NCBI GenBank assembly: GCA_932521025.1 | Contig: OW051470.1 | Span: 10,154,501-10,218,500, forward strand | Direction of reading: 5' to 3' | From: Oscheius onirici | Lineage: Eukaryota; Nematoda; Chromadorea; Rhabditida; Rhabditidae | Length of the DNA stretch: 64,000 bases | Shown here: in pieces, positions 10,831-23,700 of the stretch | Layout: every line of letters begins with the position of its first letter | Numbering within the stretch: position 1 is the first letter of the stretch | The notes under the pieces: generated by a model | Told to the model about the DNA's origin: nothing | What the model saw: only the letters and a program-made list of their open reading frames with translations | The model's database searches: none | Program-made: the position numbers and the translations under genes

Positions 10831-11655
10831 TTACCACAAAATATAACAGAAGATATGGTTGGTGCATGTTCCGACTCCAAAGTAGAAGATCAGTAGGTTC
10901 AGATGTGTGTCTACTGGATGAAGAACTGCCACCAGGAGCTTGTCAGCTGAATTGCGATTCACTTTAAAGTGAAACGGGGAATACCTGTAGCTATTGTAAG
11001 AATGACCAGGCCGAAACTGTAGGCATTTTGCATGATCAGAACTGGCCAGAGGAGCAGAGGATGGAGGTCTTTGATACAGATACAGGCTCCTGAAATCGGC
11101 TGTTTTCGGAGCTAACCGCTATTTCCCCCAGCTCCAAACAAAACTATTTTCATTCCCCCAGAAAAGCCCTCTTCTCACAGCCAAATAAACATTCGTTCGC
11201 ATTAGCCTTTGAGAGCAAGTCATGTGAGGGTAATGAATTCATTGTCTGGAAAATAGCCTACCGATTGTGAGAATCAGAGCCAAGGCCTGGCCGAAACACC
11301 AGAGACATCTCATGTAGCCGCCGTCGAGGTAGTTGGCGATGCATTCTTGAACCTGGAAGATTGGATATCTGCTTGACTCTGTCCCTCTCACCTGAATCAA
11401 TTCGTGAAAGAGTCCAAAATCGAAAATGATGACGTCGGCAGCCAGAAAACTCGTCGAAGTCGGACTGGTCGCATTGAAGGAACAGAAAAAGATTCTGTTA
11501 AAGTTGGCCACAGAGTAGACATGCTGCGCGAAGGCAATGAGTGCCACGACGAGCTGAACAAATGCCAAAACGATACAGATTCTCTTGTTGCGAAGCCACA
11601 GTCCACAGACGAAAGTCCACTCGTCTTGGACCTTGACAGCCACTCCGCGACACAT
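10831..11655 (-). CDS. Four-pass membrane protein, family not recognised
   Basis: Four exons (11262-11352 and 11392-11655 at the 5' end, then 10985-11089 and 10831-10946) join in frame to 191 aa. The N-terminus MCRGVAVKVQDEWTFVCG is cytosolic-looking and cysteine-containing. It is followed by membrane segments at about residues 30-52 (ICIVLAFVQLVVALIAF), 108-130 (CLWCFGQALALILTIGA), 135-158 (LLLWPVLIMQNAYSFGLV) and 172-191 (NLLIFYFGVGTCTNH). A possible N-glycosylation site (FNATS) lies in the first loop. An ATTTTAG acceptor lies 11 bp before the ATG. The topology resembles small tetraspan families such as MARVEL- or LAPTM-type proteins, but I see no diagnostic motif, so no function is assigned. 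Confidence 0.75.
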
Positions 11656-11984
11656 CGACCACCGTACTAAAATGTCTTGTTTACCGCGAGAAAAACAGCT
11701 GCATTGAAAATAAGCAGGACAGATGTTTCCGTGATAGAAATCAGTGACAGTTTTTTTTTCTGAATTTCCTTCCAATCAGGACAAAAGGAAATTGGATATA
11801 ATCATAGCGTGGGGGTGTAATACTATCGTACTCGAAGCAGCAGTTATTTTAAAACATAAAGACGCCAGATTGAGTGGGAATGAGATTGGGATCAAGTTGT
11901 CTTAAGTCTAGTTGTGGTTTCAAATCGTGGCGGGACCACAAGTCTTGATGAGGCGCCAATTTCATAAGTTTGTCATGTTGGGTC

Positions 11985-12095
11985 TCATTTTGACGCTTTG
12001 TCTAAATAAGCCAATGAAATATTTTTTTAGGGCAGAGCGCCACATCAGAACAATCTAGAATTTTGCGCGACGCCCAAAGCTGCAACCGCAGATGA
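11985..12095 (+). repeat. Dispersed element R2, copy 1
   Basis: Contains the shared order GGTCTCATTTTGA, GCTTTGTCTA, GGGCAGAG, CACATCAGAACAATCTAGAA, TTTTGCGCGACGCC. Other copies occur near 12.83, 14.62, 19.65, 21.27, 28.0, 54.69 and 62.63 kb. Confidence 0.75.
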
Positions 12096-12366
12096 GGTAT
12101 ATGGTCAAGAGACTGTGTAAAATTGGATATCAAGTTTGTTGCTCAGCTCCCACTATAATCATTAACTACTATGTGAACAAGCCCGTAAATGGAGTTGAAA
12201 AGCAGTGTGTTGAAGTGACGCCGCCAGAAGGAGCAAGAGATTGTCTAATGTTTATGTAAAGGATTGCCTCTCCTGACTTCAAAAAAAGCTTAGAGATGAT
12301 GTGATGATATCAGCCAGGGAATTGGATTATCCTTTTGGATTAGCAGGGTCTCTGTAAACTCTCAAA

Positions 12367-13422
12367 ATGTCTAGAGAAAAAGAGACTGAGAATGACGTTC
12401 CCTCTCAGAAACAAAGTTTTCTCCGTGACGGCTGTAGCCATAACGAGGTGTGCAGGTGTAATGCATCTGCATAATTAGAGACAGCACCGGAAGTTGTTAA
12501 TGTACAGGAAAGGACTCTTTTGAAGGTCATTGAAGCGAGAGAGGAGAAGGGGGAGAAGCGGGCTGCGAGACGGTGTCGGATAGCGCACGCGAGCCTTCCG
12601 TGTCCAAATCACGCAAGACCCACAGTTGGAGTAAACATGAGCTAATTGATGTAAGGAAAAAACTTCTGGATACAAGGTCAAGTGTTCTGCAGCTTCTGGC
12701 ACGATACCAAAAGTCTAGAGCAAAACAGTTACAGTTCTTTCAAAAAATTCAAAACAGTTACCGACACCGCAAAGCATGCACAAAGTAGAAGGCAATATCT
12801 TTACACAAAATTAAAAAGTTTGACAAATTTGGTCTCATTTTTAAGCTCTTTGTCTAGATAAGACGATAAAGTCAGTTTCAAGGGCAGAGAGCCACATCAC
12901 AACAATCTAGATTTTCGTGCGGTGCCCAATGCTGGGACCACAGGTGAGTTTCGGATTTATGGTCAAGAGAAGCTCCCTGTCTGAGTACGGCTGACAGCGT
13001 CCTGCGCCTCTAGGTGTCTACAAAATAACAAAGTTTCAAAAATTACCGATGAAAAATAATCTGCAAAATATGTGCACTGCCAGAGATCGCGGTACAGATT
13101 GTTTACGCTTTTGAAATTAAGGAATCGGGAGCTCGTGTCCAAGGATACAACAGCTGCAATTATTGTACTTCTCCGTAACTGTTTACCCCAAATTCTGTCA
13201 GATTTAACGATTGGATATGAACAAGAGAGGCTGGAATCTGTTCACCAAAACATTTTGAAGGATTCTCAGTCAGAGAAGCTGGCACAAAACTCTCTGGAAA
13301 CATACGAGAGGTCAAAAGGGTTCGACTCCAGTGTAGAATGGCTTGATGGAAATGTCAGTCAGGAGCCGTTTCCGGCACAGTTAATCTCCCAATCAAGACC
13401 CCTGCCCAGTCTGGAGAATTAG
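12367..13422 (+). other. Weak ORFs, possible unrecognised gene or relic
   Basis: An ATG at 12367 opens MSREKETENDVPSQKQ. A 33-nt GT-AG intron near 12450 would join it to a charged helix-like stretch (VQERTLLKVIEAREEKGEK). Separate open stretches follow at 12573-12788 (LLARYQKSRAKQLQFFQK) and 13072-13422 (CLPQILSDLTIGYEQERLES). I could not join these into one consistent model, and an R2 repeat copy interrupts them at about 12,830. Treat as tentative. Confidence 0.2.
12828..12935 (+). repeat. Dispersed element R2, copy 2
   Basis: Same block order as copy 1: GGTCTCATTTTTAAGCTCTT, AAGGGCAGAGAG, CCACATCACAACAATCTAG, TGCGGTGCCC. Confidence 0.75.
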
Positions 13423-13433
13423 TTGCTCCTATT

Positions 13434-13450
13434 GGGGGGGGGGGGGGGGG
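13434..13450 (+). repeat. 17-base G homopolymer
   Basis: An uninterrupted run of 17 G. Such runs form quadruplex-prone DNA and are frequent sequencing-length errors. Confidence 0.9.
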
Positions 13451-15481
13451 AGAAGAAGGCATGGTCAAAAATATAACCCGGTGGTTTCTATGGTAATGAT
13501 GATCCCCTCTCTTCCTGCTCTAATGAGAGAGAGACAACTCACGTCGTCGGCCGTGCGAGTCCAGTTCTTCCGAATCGGCGGAAGAGCGCCGATTATGTCG
13601 CTTTCCCATATGTCGCGTGCTCACCTGGAATTTTGGAGATGTCCAGTAAGAGAGTCTAGAAGATAGGGAGGGACAGAGAATCTGAATGGCTAATTGACTG
13701 TGGAAAAGTTGTTTTGAGGATTTGGAAAGAAAGGCACTACAGCCGTCATTAATCCTTTCCACGCGATGAACTCCAAAAAAAGAGAGAAAGAAAGAAGGGC
13801 ATACGGTAGACCTTAGATCCAAAACAAGTTTGTTTTTAAGAATAACCGGAGCGTACTTTCTGAGATTATCGTTTTCTCAGAGCAGAAATGCTGTTCCCAG
13901 GCATAATTAGGGATCTGGCTATAATTGGAAAAGACTATAGGAAAGACTTATCTCAAGACAGAAGGACGGGGAGGAGAGGCTGATCCAGAACTCTTCTGAA
14001 CTTCCCAGTGTCTCATTCAAAAACGTTCCAAAGACAAGGATGTTCCCATCCCCAAGAGACGTATGAGCAAAACTACTTTCCAGACTGCCTGGGAAAGTAA
14101 CAGAGGGAATAGCTCAGAGCACACAGGTAAACATCTGAGCAGATGAATTATGCTCAGTAGGAGAGGGAGGGAGAGGGAGCTTCCTCTTTGAGAGAGAGGC
14201 GGAGGTTCGAGCCAAATTCCTGGTTTCTGGGGGCTGTCTGACGCTCGAAACATTGTAATTTTGAGGCAGATGGGTTACTGTAATGTGACGTCTAACGACT
14301 CGGCTTCTGTGAGATAGACAGAGGGATAGAGAACTACGGTAATAGGCTTTCAAACTACTCTCTTGTGCAAAATGAGAGCTTCTGCTGAGCCATTTGATGC
14401 TCTACACATGCTCATTTTTCGGACTTGTGTCATTGATCCCCTCATTCTGAGTCTAGAGGAGCAGAGTTCAGTGGTCCTGCTCTCTAAAACAGCCCTGATA
14501 TGAAGAAAGGTCACTGTTTGGTTCATTGAAATGAAAATATTTTTGTTCGGCAAATGTTTGGTACCCAGAAAGAGATATTGATAGACTTCAACTTCCTTCA
14601 AATCTCATGATGTGTGTTTGGTTTCATTTTAGAGCTCTTTTCATGAAAAGTACGGTAGAATAACTTTCCAGGGCAGAGGGACAAGTCGGACGAATTTAGA
14701 ATTTTCTGCGGCGGCCTGCAGCTTCAGAAATACGCGCTTCTGTGGCTACTGTGGGAAACCACAGTTTTCGAGTGATTTTACAGCTTTTTTCTGAAAATTT
14801 ATCTCTGAAACAACGAAACAGAACAAATTTAGCCAAAAAGGGGAAAAAGTACAGCTGAGATGAAGTCTTTCTCGATTCCAATGAACTCCAAAACGGATAA
14901 TCGCATCTCACGAAAGTCTTCAACAAAAAGTGTATCGGGACAACAAAGATGATTCCCTCTAATTAAGGGGGCCGGCTGAAGGTCCATCTATCAAAACGGC
15001 ATCTGACGTCAAAAAAGACACGACAGAAAGTGTGAGAAGATTATGAATCAATTGAGGAACAGGATGAGGAGGAGGAGCAAAGCTCTTGCTCTCTCTCGAT
15101 GCTGCGCAATTATTCCATGGAATATTCTGGAGACATTTTGCGACCTTTTTGCAAAAAAAGAAGAAGGGATTGCTCGTGTGTTTGGAGTCACGCTCAAATC
15201 AATCCCTTCCAGAAACTCCAAATCACATTATTATCGTTTAGCGGATGGAGGCGGGTCTTCTCGGTTCCATAGACACCGGGGGTATGCGAATATTTGAAAA
15301 TCTTTACTCGGGTCGAGAGTTGTTTTTTTTAAGTCGAATGGTCTCGTACAGTAACCTAAAACTGTTCGATCAGGAACGTGTCATCACCCTTGATTTTTCC
15401 AATGTATCGTGCAATGAACAACTGAAGAGAAAATGCCGATTTTATTACGACAGCAGTTAATTTTACAGAAAACGGTGACTA
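13451..15481. other. Intergenic, repeat-rich; R2 copy 3 at about 14620-14730
   Basis: No gene model is supported. R2 copy 3 reads GGTTTCATTTTAGAGCTCTT ... AACTTTCCAGGGCAGAGG ... TTTTCTGCGGCGGCC. An acidic open stretch near 15040-15110 (ESIEEQDEEEEQSSC) could be an exon fragment but lacks a partner. Confidence 0.45.
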
Positions 15482-15666
15482 TAGTCTGTTCAAAATGTAG
15501 AGAGAATAATTTGAATTGGTCCGCGCTTTCTTCTTAGAACAATTTTTAAACCAAATTGGCGGGATTTTAGCTGCGTAGCACGTTGCAGCATGTAAATGTT
15601 GGATACTCAGCCAATGAAAAAGCGCGGGCCAATTCAAAAAATGCTCTCTACATTTTGAACAGACTA
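15482..15666. mobile_element. TA-flanked MITE, family 3 (185 bp)
   Basis: Terminal inverted repeats TAGTCTGTTCAAAATGTAGA and complement, continuing as GAATTGG...CCAATTC further in. Flanking TA is at 15480-15481 and 15667-15668. It shares the GTCTGTT end with families 1 and 2, and the internal GGATACTCAGCCAA with family 2. Confidence 0.85.
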
Positions 15667-15852
15667 TAATTTCTGGTGGGAAAGTGAGACTCGTATGAAG
15701 TTTGGCTATAGGGGTTATTATCGTAGATTTTGGTAAAGTGAGAAAAGAAAAAAAGATGTGGTTAAACTTGATTATCACAAAATGGAAACTCGTATTATGA
15801 CAAAAAGGCCTTTTTCAAAGGCAGTAGAAGGAGGGAGAAGGAGGATGAGCAA

Positions 15853-18698
15853 TTACGGAGCCTGGTACTCCTGTTCCTGAACTTCCGGCTGCTGCTCTTC
15901 CTCGACCAGAATTGTGGTGTCTTCCGAGGACGGCTCCTGGAAATTGGTTGTTTTGAGAAAAAAATGGCTGAGTATGCGGTATTTTAGGAAGAATTTACAA
16001 AATTGGGGCCTAGTGGTTATATAACATTGTCATTTCGCGCTGTACAAGACGTCTACTTTCTGCTACTATGGTCTGTTCGAAAAGAAGTGGGATTACCGTA
16101 AGAATTTAGCTCTTCCCTTCGGACCCACTTAGCACACAAACATTGGATACTCAGCCAACAAATTCCAAAGTTCGCTTCGTATCTTTCGAATTAGTTGGCT
16201 AAGTATCCAACGTTTGCATACTAAGTGGGTCTCAAAGGGAATAGCTAAAATCTTACGGTAATCCCTCATCTTTTTGAACAGACCATAGTTCCAGTTCTTT
16301 TGAGTCCAATCAAAAAACAAACAAACAAACCTTGCTGACGGAGAAGATCAGTAACACGGCTGCGAGAGCGATCCAAACGGTGGCACCGGAAATGACCAGA
16401 CCGACTCCGGAAATAAAGAACATGTGTCTAAAGACTCGATTTTAAGATTTTTTTTAAAATAGAACATACTTCGCAAAGAGAAGTTGATTTTTCAGCTGGT
16501 CTCTCGTGCCTTCGTCAAAGAGAATCGTTTCGTTCATCCAGAGAAGTGGCACGATTGCCGGGTTCATTTTTGCCATAATACTGAAAAATACACTATTTTT
16601 TAAGCGAAAAACAAAGAACTTACTCAAGATTTCCCTTTAACATTCCGACACTAATCTGCATGGCTCGTCGAGCCCGAATCGGCACACCGCTCGTCGGCTC
16701 AATATCCACGAATGTCGTGTCGTTTTTCTGACTTCCAGAGCGCATTCCGAGAATCTTTTCGGCAACGAGGGGCTCGACGTCGAAGAAGTGCGCCTGCGAG
16801 AGGTAGACACGCGGAGCGCCAGGCTGCGTCCTTCCGACGTCGATGAAGCCTTTCGGGAGACAGCCGGCTGAAAATGGGGTGTTATTAACCTACAACAAAG
16901 TTTCAGGTCCAGAAGAAAGGGGTTGAAAATGGACTCACTTGGCTGAATGGTCGAATTGAAGTAGGTAGGCGTATCCTTGTTGCAGAAATCGGCATTATTG
17001 GCCAATGTGCCGTCAAACATGGTCGTTGGAATACCGAAACGGTAGGAAGGGACGTCGCGATAACTAGAGATGCCCTCAAATTCCATGTTAATCGTCCTGA
17101 AATCGAGGTTTTTTGACTGAATGCTTGTTTTGTTTATGAGCACTCCTCGCCAGACTTGTCCGCCATTTTAACCAGAAAGTCGATTATCCGCCGTGTTCTG
17201 GTGTAAACACTGGACTTTCAGAGCTACTTTATCGACAGATTGACGCTGATTTAAGGAGAGTACAATAAGCGCATGGATATCAACAGGAGCCCATTGAATG
17301 GTTTTAGCTGTTCTAATGACGGTTTAAGAGCACGTTACCGTCAGACACCCAGCTTAAGAAAAACTGGTCCCGCAAGAATGGCCAAGAAACGTATTGCGGT
17401 CGAATTTTTTCAGTCGTCCAGTACGTTTTGATCTGCATTCTAGGGAACAATTCGAAAGGTTCAGGAAGCTTCTGCTGAACAGTGGACCAAAACAGGGTGC
17501 TTAATAACGTAAAGTTTTACCTTCCGGCCTGTGAGTTAAAGATGCTGAAGCTGTCGCCCTTTTGAATCAGCGGCGGGAAGAGCTGACCGTCGGTTCCATT
17601 GATCATTCGAGCATACGGTGAATCCCAAGTCGCATTGTCGAGCATGGTCTTGCCATTCCACGAGTAGACTTTTCCAATGTCGTAAGGAGCTCCTTTTCCC
17701 GTAGAAATCTCATAACTTCCGTCATCTGTGCCGTTTTGCTGGAAATTGTCTCGAACTACGTAAAAACACTACAAATGTTACCCCATAGAAGATTCCAATC
17801 CTCTCCGGAATCGTCTTGCCGCAGAAGGCCGAAATGACGGGTTTTTTGCAGACTTCTCCTAAAATGGGGTCCTCGTAGCCTTTGAAGAGAATCTCGTCGG
17901 CGGAAACCTAGAAAACAGTTGATTTTTCGGTCCCAACAAAAATAGTACGAAAAACTTTGATACAGGTAAAAAAGAGACACCTGCTATGGATTTTATACCA
18001 AACCAACCTCGTAGAAGGCCGTCTCGCGTTGGAAGGCAGTCAGGACAGCTTGGACTGCAAGCTTTGCGAGAAAACTTTTGCTCGAGAAGTCCACGAACTT
18101 CTAAAAGACAATATTTTACAGAAATTTTCCGAAAAGACCTGGAAAATGATGTTGGGAATGAATATCCTCGTTCTGAGGCTGCAGCTCGGACAGGAGAGTG
18201 TCGAATTGAAATGGTACGTCTTTTTGTTCCTATAGATTACTCGGCTGCCGTTTGCGTTAAATTCGAATGATTTTTCCATTTCTTCACTGAAAAACTGAGT
18301 TTCAAAGAAAAACAGCTAAACGTACATGAAAGTGAACGGGCCGATCTCCTGGACGATTGGTTTGGCTCCCTGCATGACAGCTCCCGTGTTTGTTATCTGT
18401 AAATCATGCTAGGGGTGGAAAGAACAAAAAAAATTACATTGAAAAGATAGATCTGGAGCTTCATGTCGTATGGTGGTCGTTGCCAGGACTTTGTCATCGC
18501 GTTCAGCTCTTTCGTCCCTTCATTATAGCCCAGCCAGTCTTGCTAAAACACGATATATCGAGGAAAAAAGCTTAAAATTACGTCAAGAACGGCTCTGTCG
18601 ACGATGGCAGGGGCAAAAGTCAGCGCTAGAATTCCGAAGAAGAGAAGAACTGTCCCGACTCCGACCGCGCTCACAACGCGGGCCTTTGGACTGCACAT
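15853..18698 (-). CDS. CD36/SCARB/LIMP-2 family scavenger receptor
   Basis: Class B scavenger receptors are two-pass glycoproteins of the plasma or lysosomal membrane that bind lipids and lipoproteins. The minus-strand exons give a short N-terminal tail (MCSPKARVVS), a first membrane segment (VGVGTVLLFFGILALTF), an ectodomain and a C-terminal segment. The ectodomain includes YLFNVITNTGAVMQGAKP, the family signature VQEIGPFTF, FIDVGRTQPGAPRVYLS (equivalent to CD36 'PVYISLPHF') and TTFVDIEPTSGVPIRA (equivalent to 'LDIEPITGF'). The second membrane segment is FISGVGLVISGATVWIALA, followed by an acidic cytosolic tail ending QEYQAP and TAA at 15853-15855. A TTTTCAG acceptor lies 4 bp before the ATG. 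An intron near the 3' end carries a 217-bp MITE. Which subfamily member it is cannot be settled by eye. Confidence 0.9.
16069..16285. mobile_element. TA-flanked MITE, family 2 (217 bp)
   Basis: Ends TGGTCTGTTCGAAAAGAAGT and an imperfect complement. A second inner inverted pair is built from GTTGGCTAAGTATCCAA. TA flanks are at 16067-16068 and 16286-16287. Located in a scavenger receptor intron. Confidence 0.85.
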
Positions 18699-19038
18699 TG
18701 GCTGAAAATAGACGAGGTATTGGAGAGAGAAATCAATGGAGAAAACCGGAAAACAGACTGAAAGTAAACAAATGAGTCGTTCGACACGGGTTTCCTCGCC
18801 AGTGGAAATTATTGCGCTGTGAGACGCGGCTGGGGAATCAGCTGATCGGCTGCGACCATGCAGCCATATTTTCGTCTTTTTGAAGGATTTTTATCTAAAA
18901 AATTGGAGAAAAACAGGAAGGAAATGATAGAAAGGGAAGAAATTGTTGGAGAAATATGTACCGTTTGAATTGCCCGCACAGGTATTGAATTATTTTTACA
19001 CGCGAAATGAAAGAAATTGGTTGAGAGATTGGCGCAAC

Positions 19039-19473
19039 TAGACATGTGCGCTTGGACCGGCTAGGAAAAAATTGCCTGCAGTGCGGCGGGCAAAAGAAAT
19101 TCCGCACACTTTTTTTCTGGGTTTTTTGTGTTTCCCCAGTCATTGTGAACAAATACCAGCTAGTAACGAAAAAAGTTAGGCAAAAGAAGAAGAAGCAAAA
19201 GAAGAAAAAGTTAGGCAAAAGAAGAATCTGCAAAGAAAATTGAAGTTTCGTATGAAAAACACGAATTTTGTCGATTTTTTCGCTAATTTCGTCTTATTTT
19301 TCGTTTTTCTTTGCGGATTTATCTTTTTGGCTTAACTTTTTTCTGTGCTAGTCGGTCTTTGTTCACAATGACTGGGGAAACACAAAAAACCCAGAAAAAA
19401 AGCGTGCTGAATTTCTTTTGCCCGCCGCACTGAAGGCAATTTTTTTCTCAGCCGGTCCAAGCGCACATGTCTA
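19039..19473. mobile_element. Foldback element with 8-bp target duplication
   Basis: Arms of about 140 bp at 19039-19180 and 19332-19473 are inverted near-copies, with ends TAGACATGTGCGCTTGGACC. The direct repeat GGCGCAAC flanks it at 19031-19038 and 19474-19481. The centre is A-rich (AAGAAGAAGCAAAAG). No ORF of note. Confidence 0.85.
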
Positions 19474-20793
19474 GGCGCAACAGATTCCGCGTTCTGCGAA
19501 ACCGAAAGAAAAGCAATAAGGTCATGAACACAAGCCTTGAAGACAATGGGAAAAGTAAAATCGATAAAATTTGCTTGAAACGAGTTATTGTGGCTTATAC
19601 AAAAGTTAGAAAGGCGCGTTGAAATCTGCAGCATAGCCCGCCGCATGACATTCCCGATTGTTCTCAGAGTTGGTACTGCCCTGGAAAGTTATTCTATCAG
19701 CTTTTTCATGTCAAGAGCTTCAAAATGAACACAAATATGGTAAGAAAATACTCACAGAAATTTCTTCTCTTCGTCTGTTCTTGGGAGCCGTCATAGAGGA
19801 ATGAGGACGCAGGAGATATACTGGGACTCAATTATCGGGACTCTGTTATCAGAAACTAGTGGGTCAAGAGGGATCCTCGGGCCTTCTTAGACAGCAAAAT
19901 ATTTGCTTATTCTTATCAGGAGCAGATATAGAATAAGGAAGTTACGGCTGTGCAGACCAGAGGGGTGAAAATGACAGTAAAGTACTGATATTTCTCTAAT
20001 TAAATATTCCTCTGGAACATTCTGTAAAGCTATTCAGGGCTCTTTGTCTCCCAGAAAGCATAATTACCCTATGGGCTCTATTCCAACAATCGGTGCATGT
20101 AATCCCTTCCACCCTCTGGCCCAGTGTAATTTGCATACGTAACTGTCTCTTCGCAATTGTTTCCTTTCTAGCTCTTTCATTCTCTTTCAGAGAGTTCTTG
20201 AGCTCCGACTACAGTAATTTTCCCCTGGCGAGTTATTCCATCAGCTTTATCAGCTTCTCTTTCAGAGAGATCTGCTCTGACTACAGTAAGATCTATGTCC
20301 CTCTGTCCCTCTGACACTCTGACTCTCTGTCCCTTGGACTCTCTGACTCTCTGACTCTCTGTCTCTCTGTCCCTATATCCTTCTGACACTCTGACTCCCT
20401 GTCCCTCTGTTCCTTTGAATCTCTGTCCCTCTGGAGTCCGTTCAGGACGCTGTTCGTTAGTGTCTGTCTCGAGTAGTATCGCCACGCGACCCCTTTTATT
20501 GCATTTTTCCCCGGGGGACCCAATGATTTCCAGCATTATTGCCATCCCAAAGCTGTCTCGTTGTACGACTCTCTCAAGTCCCTCCTTTTGTTTGCTGATT
20601 AATCCTCGTCGCCATGTTTTCATCCTCTGCACGCCTCTTCCAAAATTTCTAGCTGCCAGCCAATTAACGGCGCTAAATGTTCTCGGCTAATTGTCAGAAC
20701 TCTTCTTACGTTTTCGTACTTTAACAAGTGAACAAAGACGTTGCAGTTAGTCTCTCTCTTCCTCCGCGTCTCGCTCTAATAGCCCTCTCCAGA
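19474..20793. other. Intergenic: R2 copy 4 (minus, about 19650-19735) and CT-rich repeat 20290-20445
   Basis: R2 copy 4 reads on the minus strand as CTTTTGAAGCTCTTGACATG ... AACTTTCCAGGGCAG. The 20290-20445 stretch is an imperfect CTCTGACTCTCTGTCC tandem repeat, and the minus-strand ORFs over it are artefacts. The sequence ends in the CTCTCCAG acceptor of mig-10 exon 1. Confidence 0.6.
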
Positions 20794-23700
20794 ATGTCTG
20801 TCATTTCCGAGGAGGAGGACGTGCTTTGTAGCGAAGATAGCGATGAGGAGAATCTTGGAGACAAGTGGTGAGTGACTTACATTAAACTCTTCTTCGATCC
20901 TTTTTTGCTTTTCTTAAATTTTCTACATCCCCTAGTCTTCACAGAGAAACAGTTAGATCAAGGAATTTGAGCTGTAAAATTTGGGAGCAAAATACACTCT
21001 AACTCTCCAACTTACCGTTTCCTTGACGGCCAAGGGTTATCCTCTATCCTACACACTTTGTGTTTCACCCAACGCAATTTTCCTACTGTGAAGCGAAGAA
21101 AAGCTTACCGCCTAGAATTCTAGATTGTTTGCCTCACTTCTTCTATGTTGGGAAGTTTTTTTATCGTCTTATACAAGACTAAACATGCCAGGGTTGAGCT
21201 TGAGATTTGTAGAAAGTTTTTTCAGGCACATCTGTTTCTTGAGGACAGCTAACTTTAAATTTCCGGTCATGTTCGGTCTCATTCAAGCTCTCTTGTTGAA
21301 AAGGACAATAAACTGACTTTCCAGGGCAGTGAGACTTGTCCGAACAATTTGGGATTTGATGCGGCGCCGAAAGCTTCTCGAAGAAGCGCCATTTTGAGTT
21401 TCACAAAACCTATACCCATGTTTGTTTCACCTCGCCCTTCTCCGACTCATGACTCTTGCATAACCCAACACCTACTTTTTCCGCCAAGCTCTCCCAGATT
21501 GCATAATAGCCAGTTACCGTCTGTCGCCTTGTTTTGGCAAAAGCGGTGCCTCTTGACCCTCGTTAACGATATTAGCATGTAGATTCCCTCTCATTAGGTC
21601 GGGAAATCGGAAGACAAAAGTCGGGGTAAATTACTGAGACAATAGGAAGAGGAATCCTACGAGACAGAGGGACCTATTACCCGGTTCAATCAAACGTAAA
21701 AAGACCCTCTGACCTGAATTTGAGACAAGCTAATAGACTCCGGAGAGAGCCCAGATGGCTGGCAGCGAGATATTAGTCCGATTAGAAATGGGGCTATTAT
21801 TATGTGCTCCGGCTGGGAGAGTCTCTCTCTGTCCAAACGACTCGATTACACTACCTCTAACACGATGTGACTCACAGCCGGCGTTCCTTCCGCCTGAGTC
21901 AGTCGGCTGGCTGTAAATGTTCCGAGATTTCTTCTAGACTCCCAGTCTCTCTCAGTCTCTGTCAGCCTCTCCGTTTCTCCGTCCCCGACTTTTCTTCTAG
22001 AATTGGATCACTTTCTGGATCGAGTAGATTAGTGCTGATCCTTCTGAGTTAACACAAACTGAAGAATCCAATTAAAGTAGTTTTTGAGACCGGATGACCG
22101 GATGACCACTGAGCAGACAAGTCTGTCTCTCTATCTCCTTGTCTCTCTTGTTCATAGAGTTGGTGCGCAGCCGTTTACTGTATCTGAGACCACTGGTTGT
22201 CCAAGCGTTCTGCAAAAAGCAGGTCACTTGCTCGAACCGATCAGTCAGACTCACTTAGTCAGCTTGGCACCTCTAGGCTGGCGTTCTGCCATTTTTCATT
22301 CAGAGAGAGAGAGAGCTGCTCGTGGTGAACTCGCGTGGCTGACCCGGAGCGGCTGGCAGGTGTGTGCCCTCAGCACATTTCCGCTCTCTGCCTTTGTTTA
22401 CCGCCTCAGGTATGGTCGGCCAATTACTCATTATGACAGCCGCCGTTCTCTCTCTCACTATCCCGACGAGAAACCCAGTTCCGATTCCAGGAGAGAGAGA
22501 CTAATCCACACCAAATTCCAATTGGCCGCTTGCCATCGCTTTTCATTGAGCCCTGTGATGAATGACCCGATTCTCTCTCGTCGATATTCCACCACGCGAA
22601 CCTCTTCATTTTTCATGGTCCCTGTGTTTCGGGCGGGCTTTCGTGTCAATTTCAGTCAGGAAATTGGCCACAGTCTTCCCTCTCTTCCTCTCTCTCCATG
22701 GCATGACCTTCTCCACCCTCATCAGTCAAAAACATGACATCGACCTCTAATGGATACAAAGACGCAGGCCATTTTTCGTCCTAAATGTGAATAATTGGAT
22801 CGTTTAATCGCACGCTCCGATGCAATAGACCACCTTTTCATTTTGATCAGTATCTTTGTTCTTCCACTTTTCTTTCTATGAAGAAGTGTTTGAATCGGGA
22901 CTGTTTTCGTTTACTGGAGTCTGACGATTCAAAAAGAACTCTGAGCTGACAAAAAAAGTCAAGCCAGAGGCTTCTGTTCCCTAAGCAGTATATTTCCCTA
23001 CACCTGTTTTCTGAGCTAGACCATTCGTGACCTGTTTCGCCGAACCTAGCACGATCATGGTCTGCGAATCAAGGGGGAATCAGGGAAAACTGTTATTCTA
23101 ACAGAGGTCTAAGGATCTATTTATTTTGACATTTTTGGTCTCCGTATCCACCAAAATACAAAGCTTTGGGCCAAATTTCAGCGTATTTGGATCGACAGTA
23201 AAATAGCAAAAGAAAGTGCTTTTAAGCAGCAAAAATGAAAATGGACATCACCAACGTGTTTGGGACCCTCGAAAACCGCAGAAACTAAAAAGCAAAAAGG
23301 TTAACTAGGTCCCCAGAAATTTAGTGCATTTTGACTTTTTGTAAGTTTCAAATTCTGAGAAATCAGGAAGCTCTGACCCTGCGCAAGCAGAGGTTGGTTA
23401 TTTTTGGAAAACTTCTCTCTCAAGGAGAGAAGAATGTTTTTTTTTCCGAAATTTCCGTCCCACAGTCTCCCTACTATTCCGGTATTCTCGGCCCCGAAAC
23501 CCTATGACACAATCCGTACAGCTCCAGTGCCAATGCCATAAATTCCGCCTCGTTTAATCTCATCAGCTTTCCCGTCCCGGGAATGCGCGGGAGGAATATG
23601 TGTGACTTCCATCCCATCCCCCAGAGACTTTTGTCAGTCTGATTCGGTTCTCGCGTTCACTCCAACGGAGCCCTCAACTCTCATCCCAAGTGTGCTTAAT

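Noticed and set aside
11404-11670. Plus-strand open frame of 88 codons
   Set aside because: Antisense of the four-pass membrane protein exon, which has splice sites and membrane segments.
13072-13422. 116-codon open frame as a confident gene
   Set aside because: It looks partly coding but has no defensible start or exon partners and lies beside repeat copies. Listed only as a weak ORF.
20177-20632. 151-codon minus-strand open frame rich in E, R, Q and S
   Set aside because: Translation of a degenerate CTCTGTC-type tandem repeat, with no splice context and low complexity.
22084-22737. 217-codon plus-strand open frame in mig-10 intron 1
   Set aside because: Serine/leucine/arginine-rich reading through CTCTCT tracts, with no domain, splice signals or homology that I recognise. 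It resembles chance openness of stop-poor CT-rich sequence.
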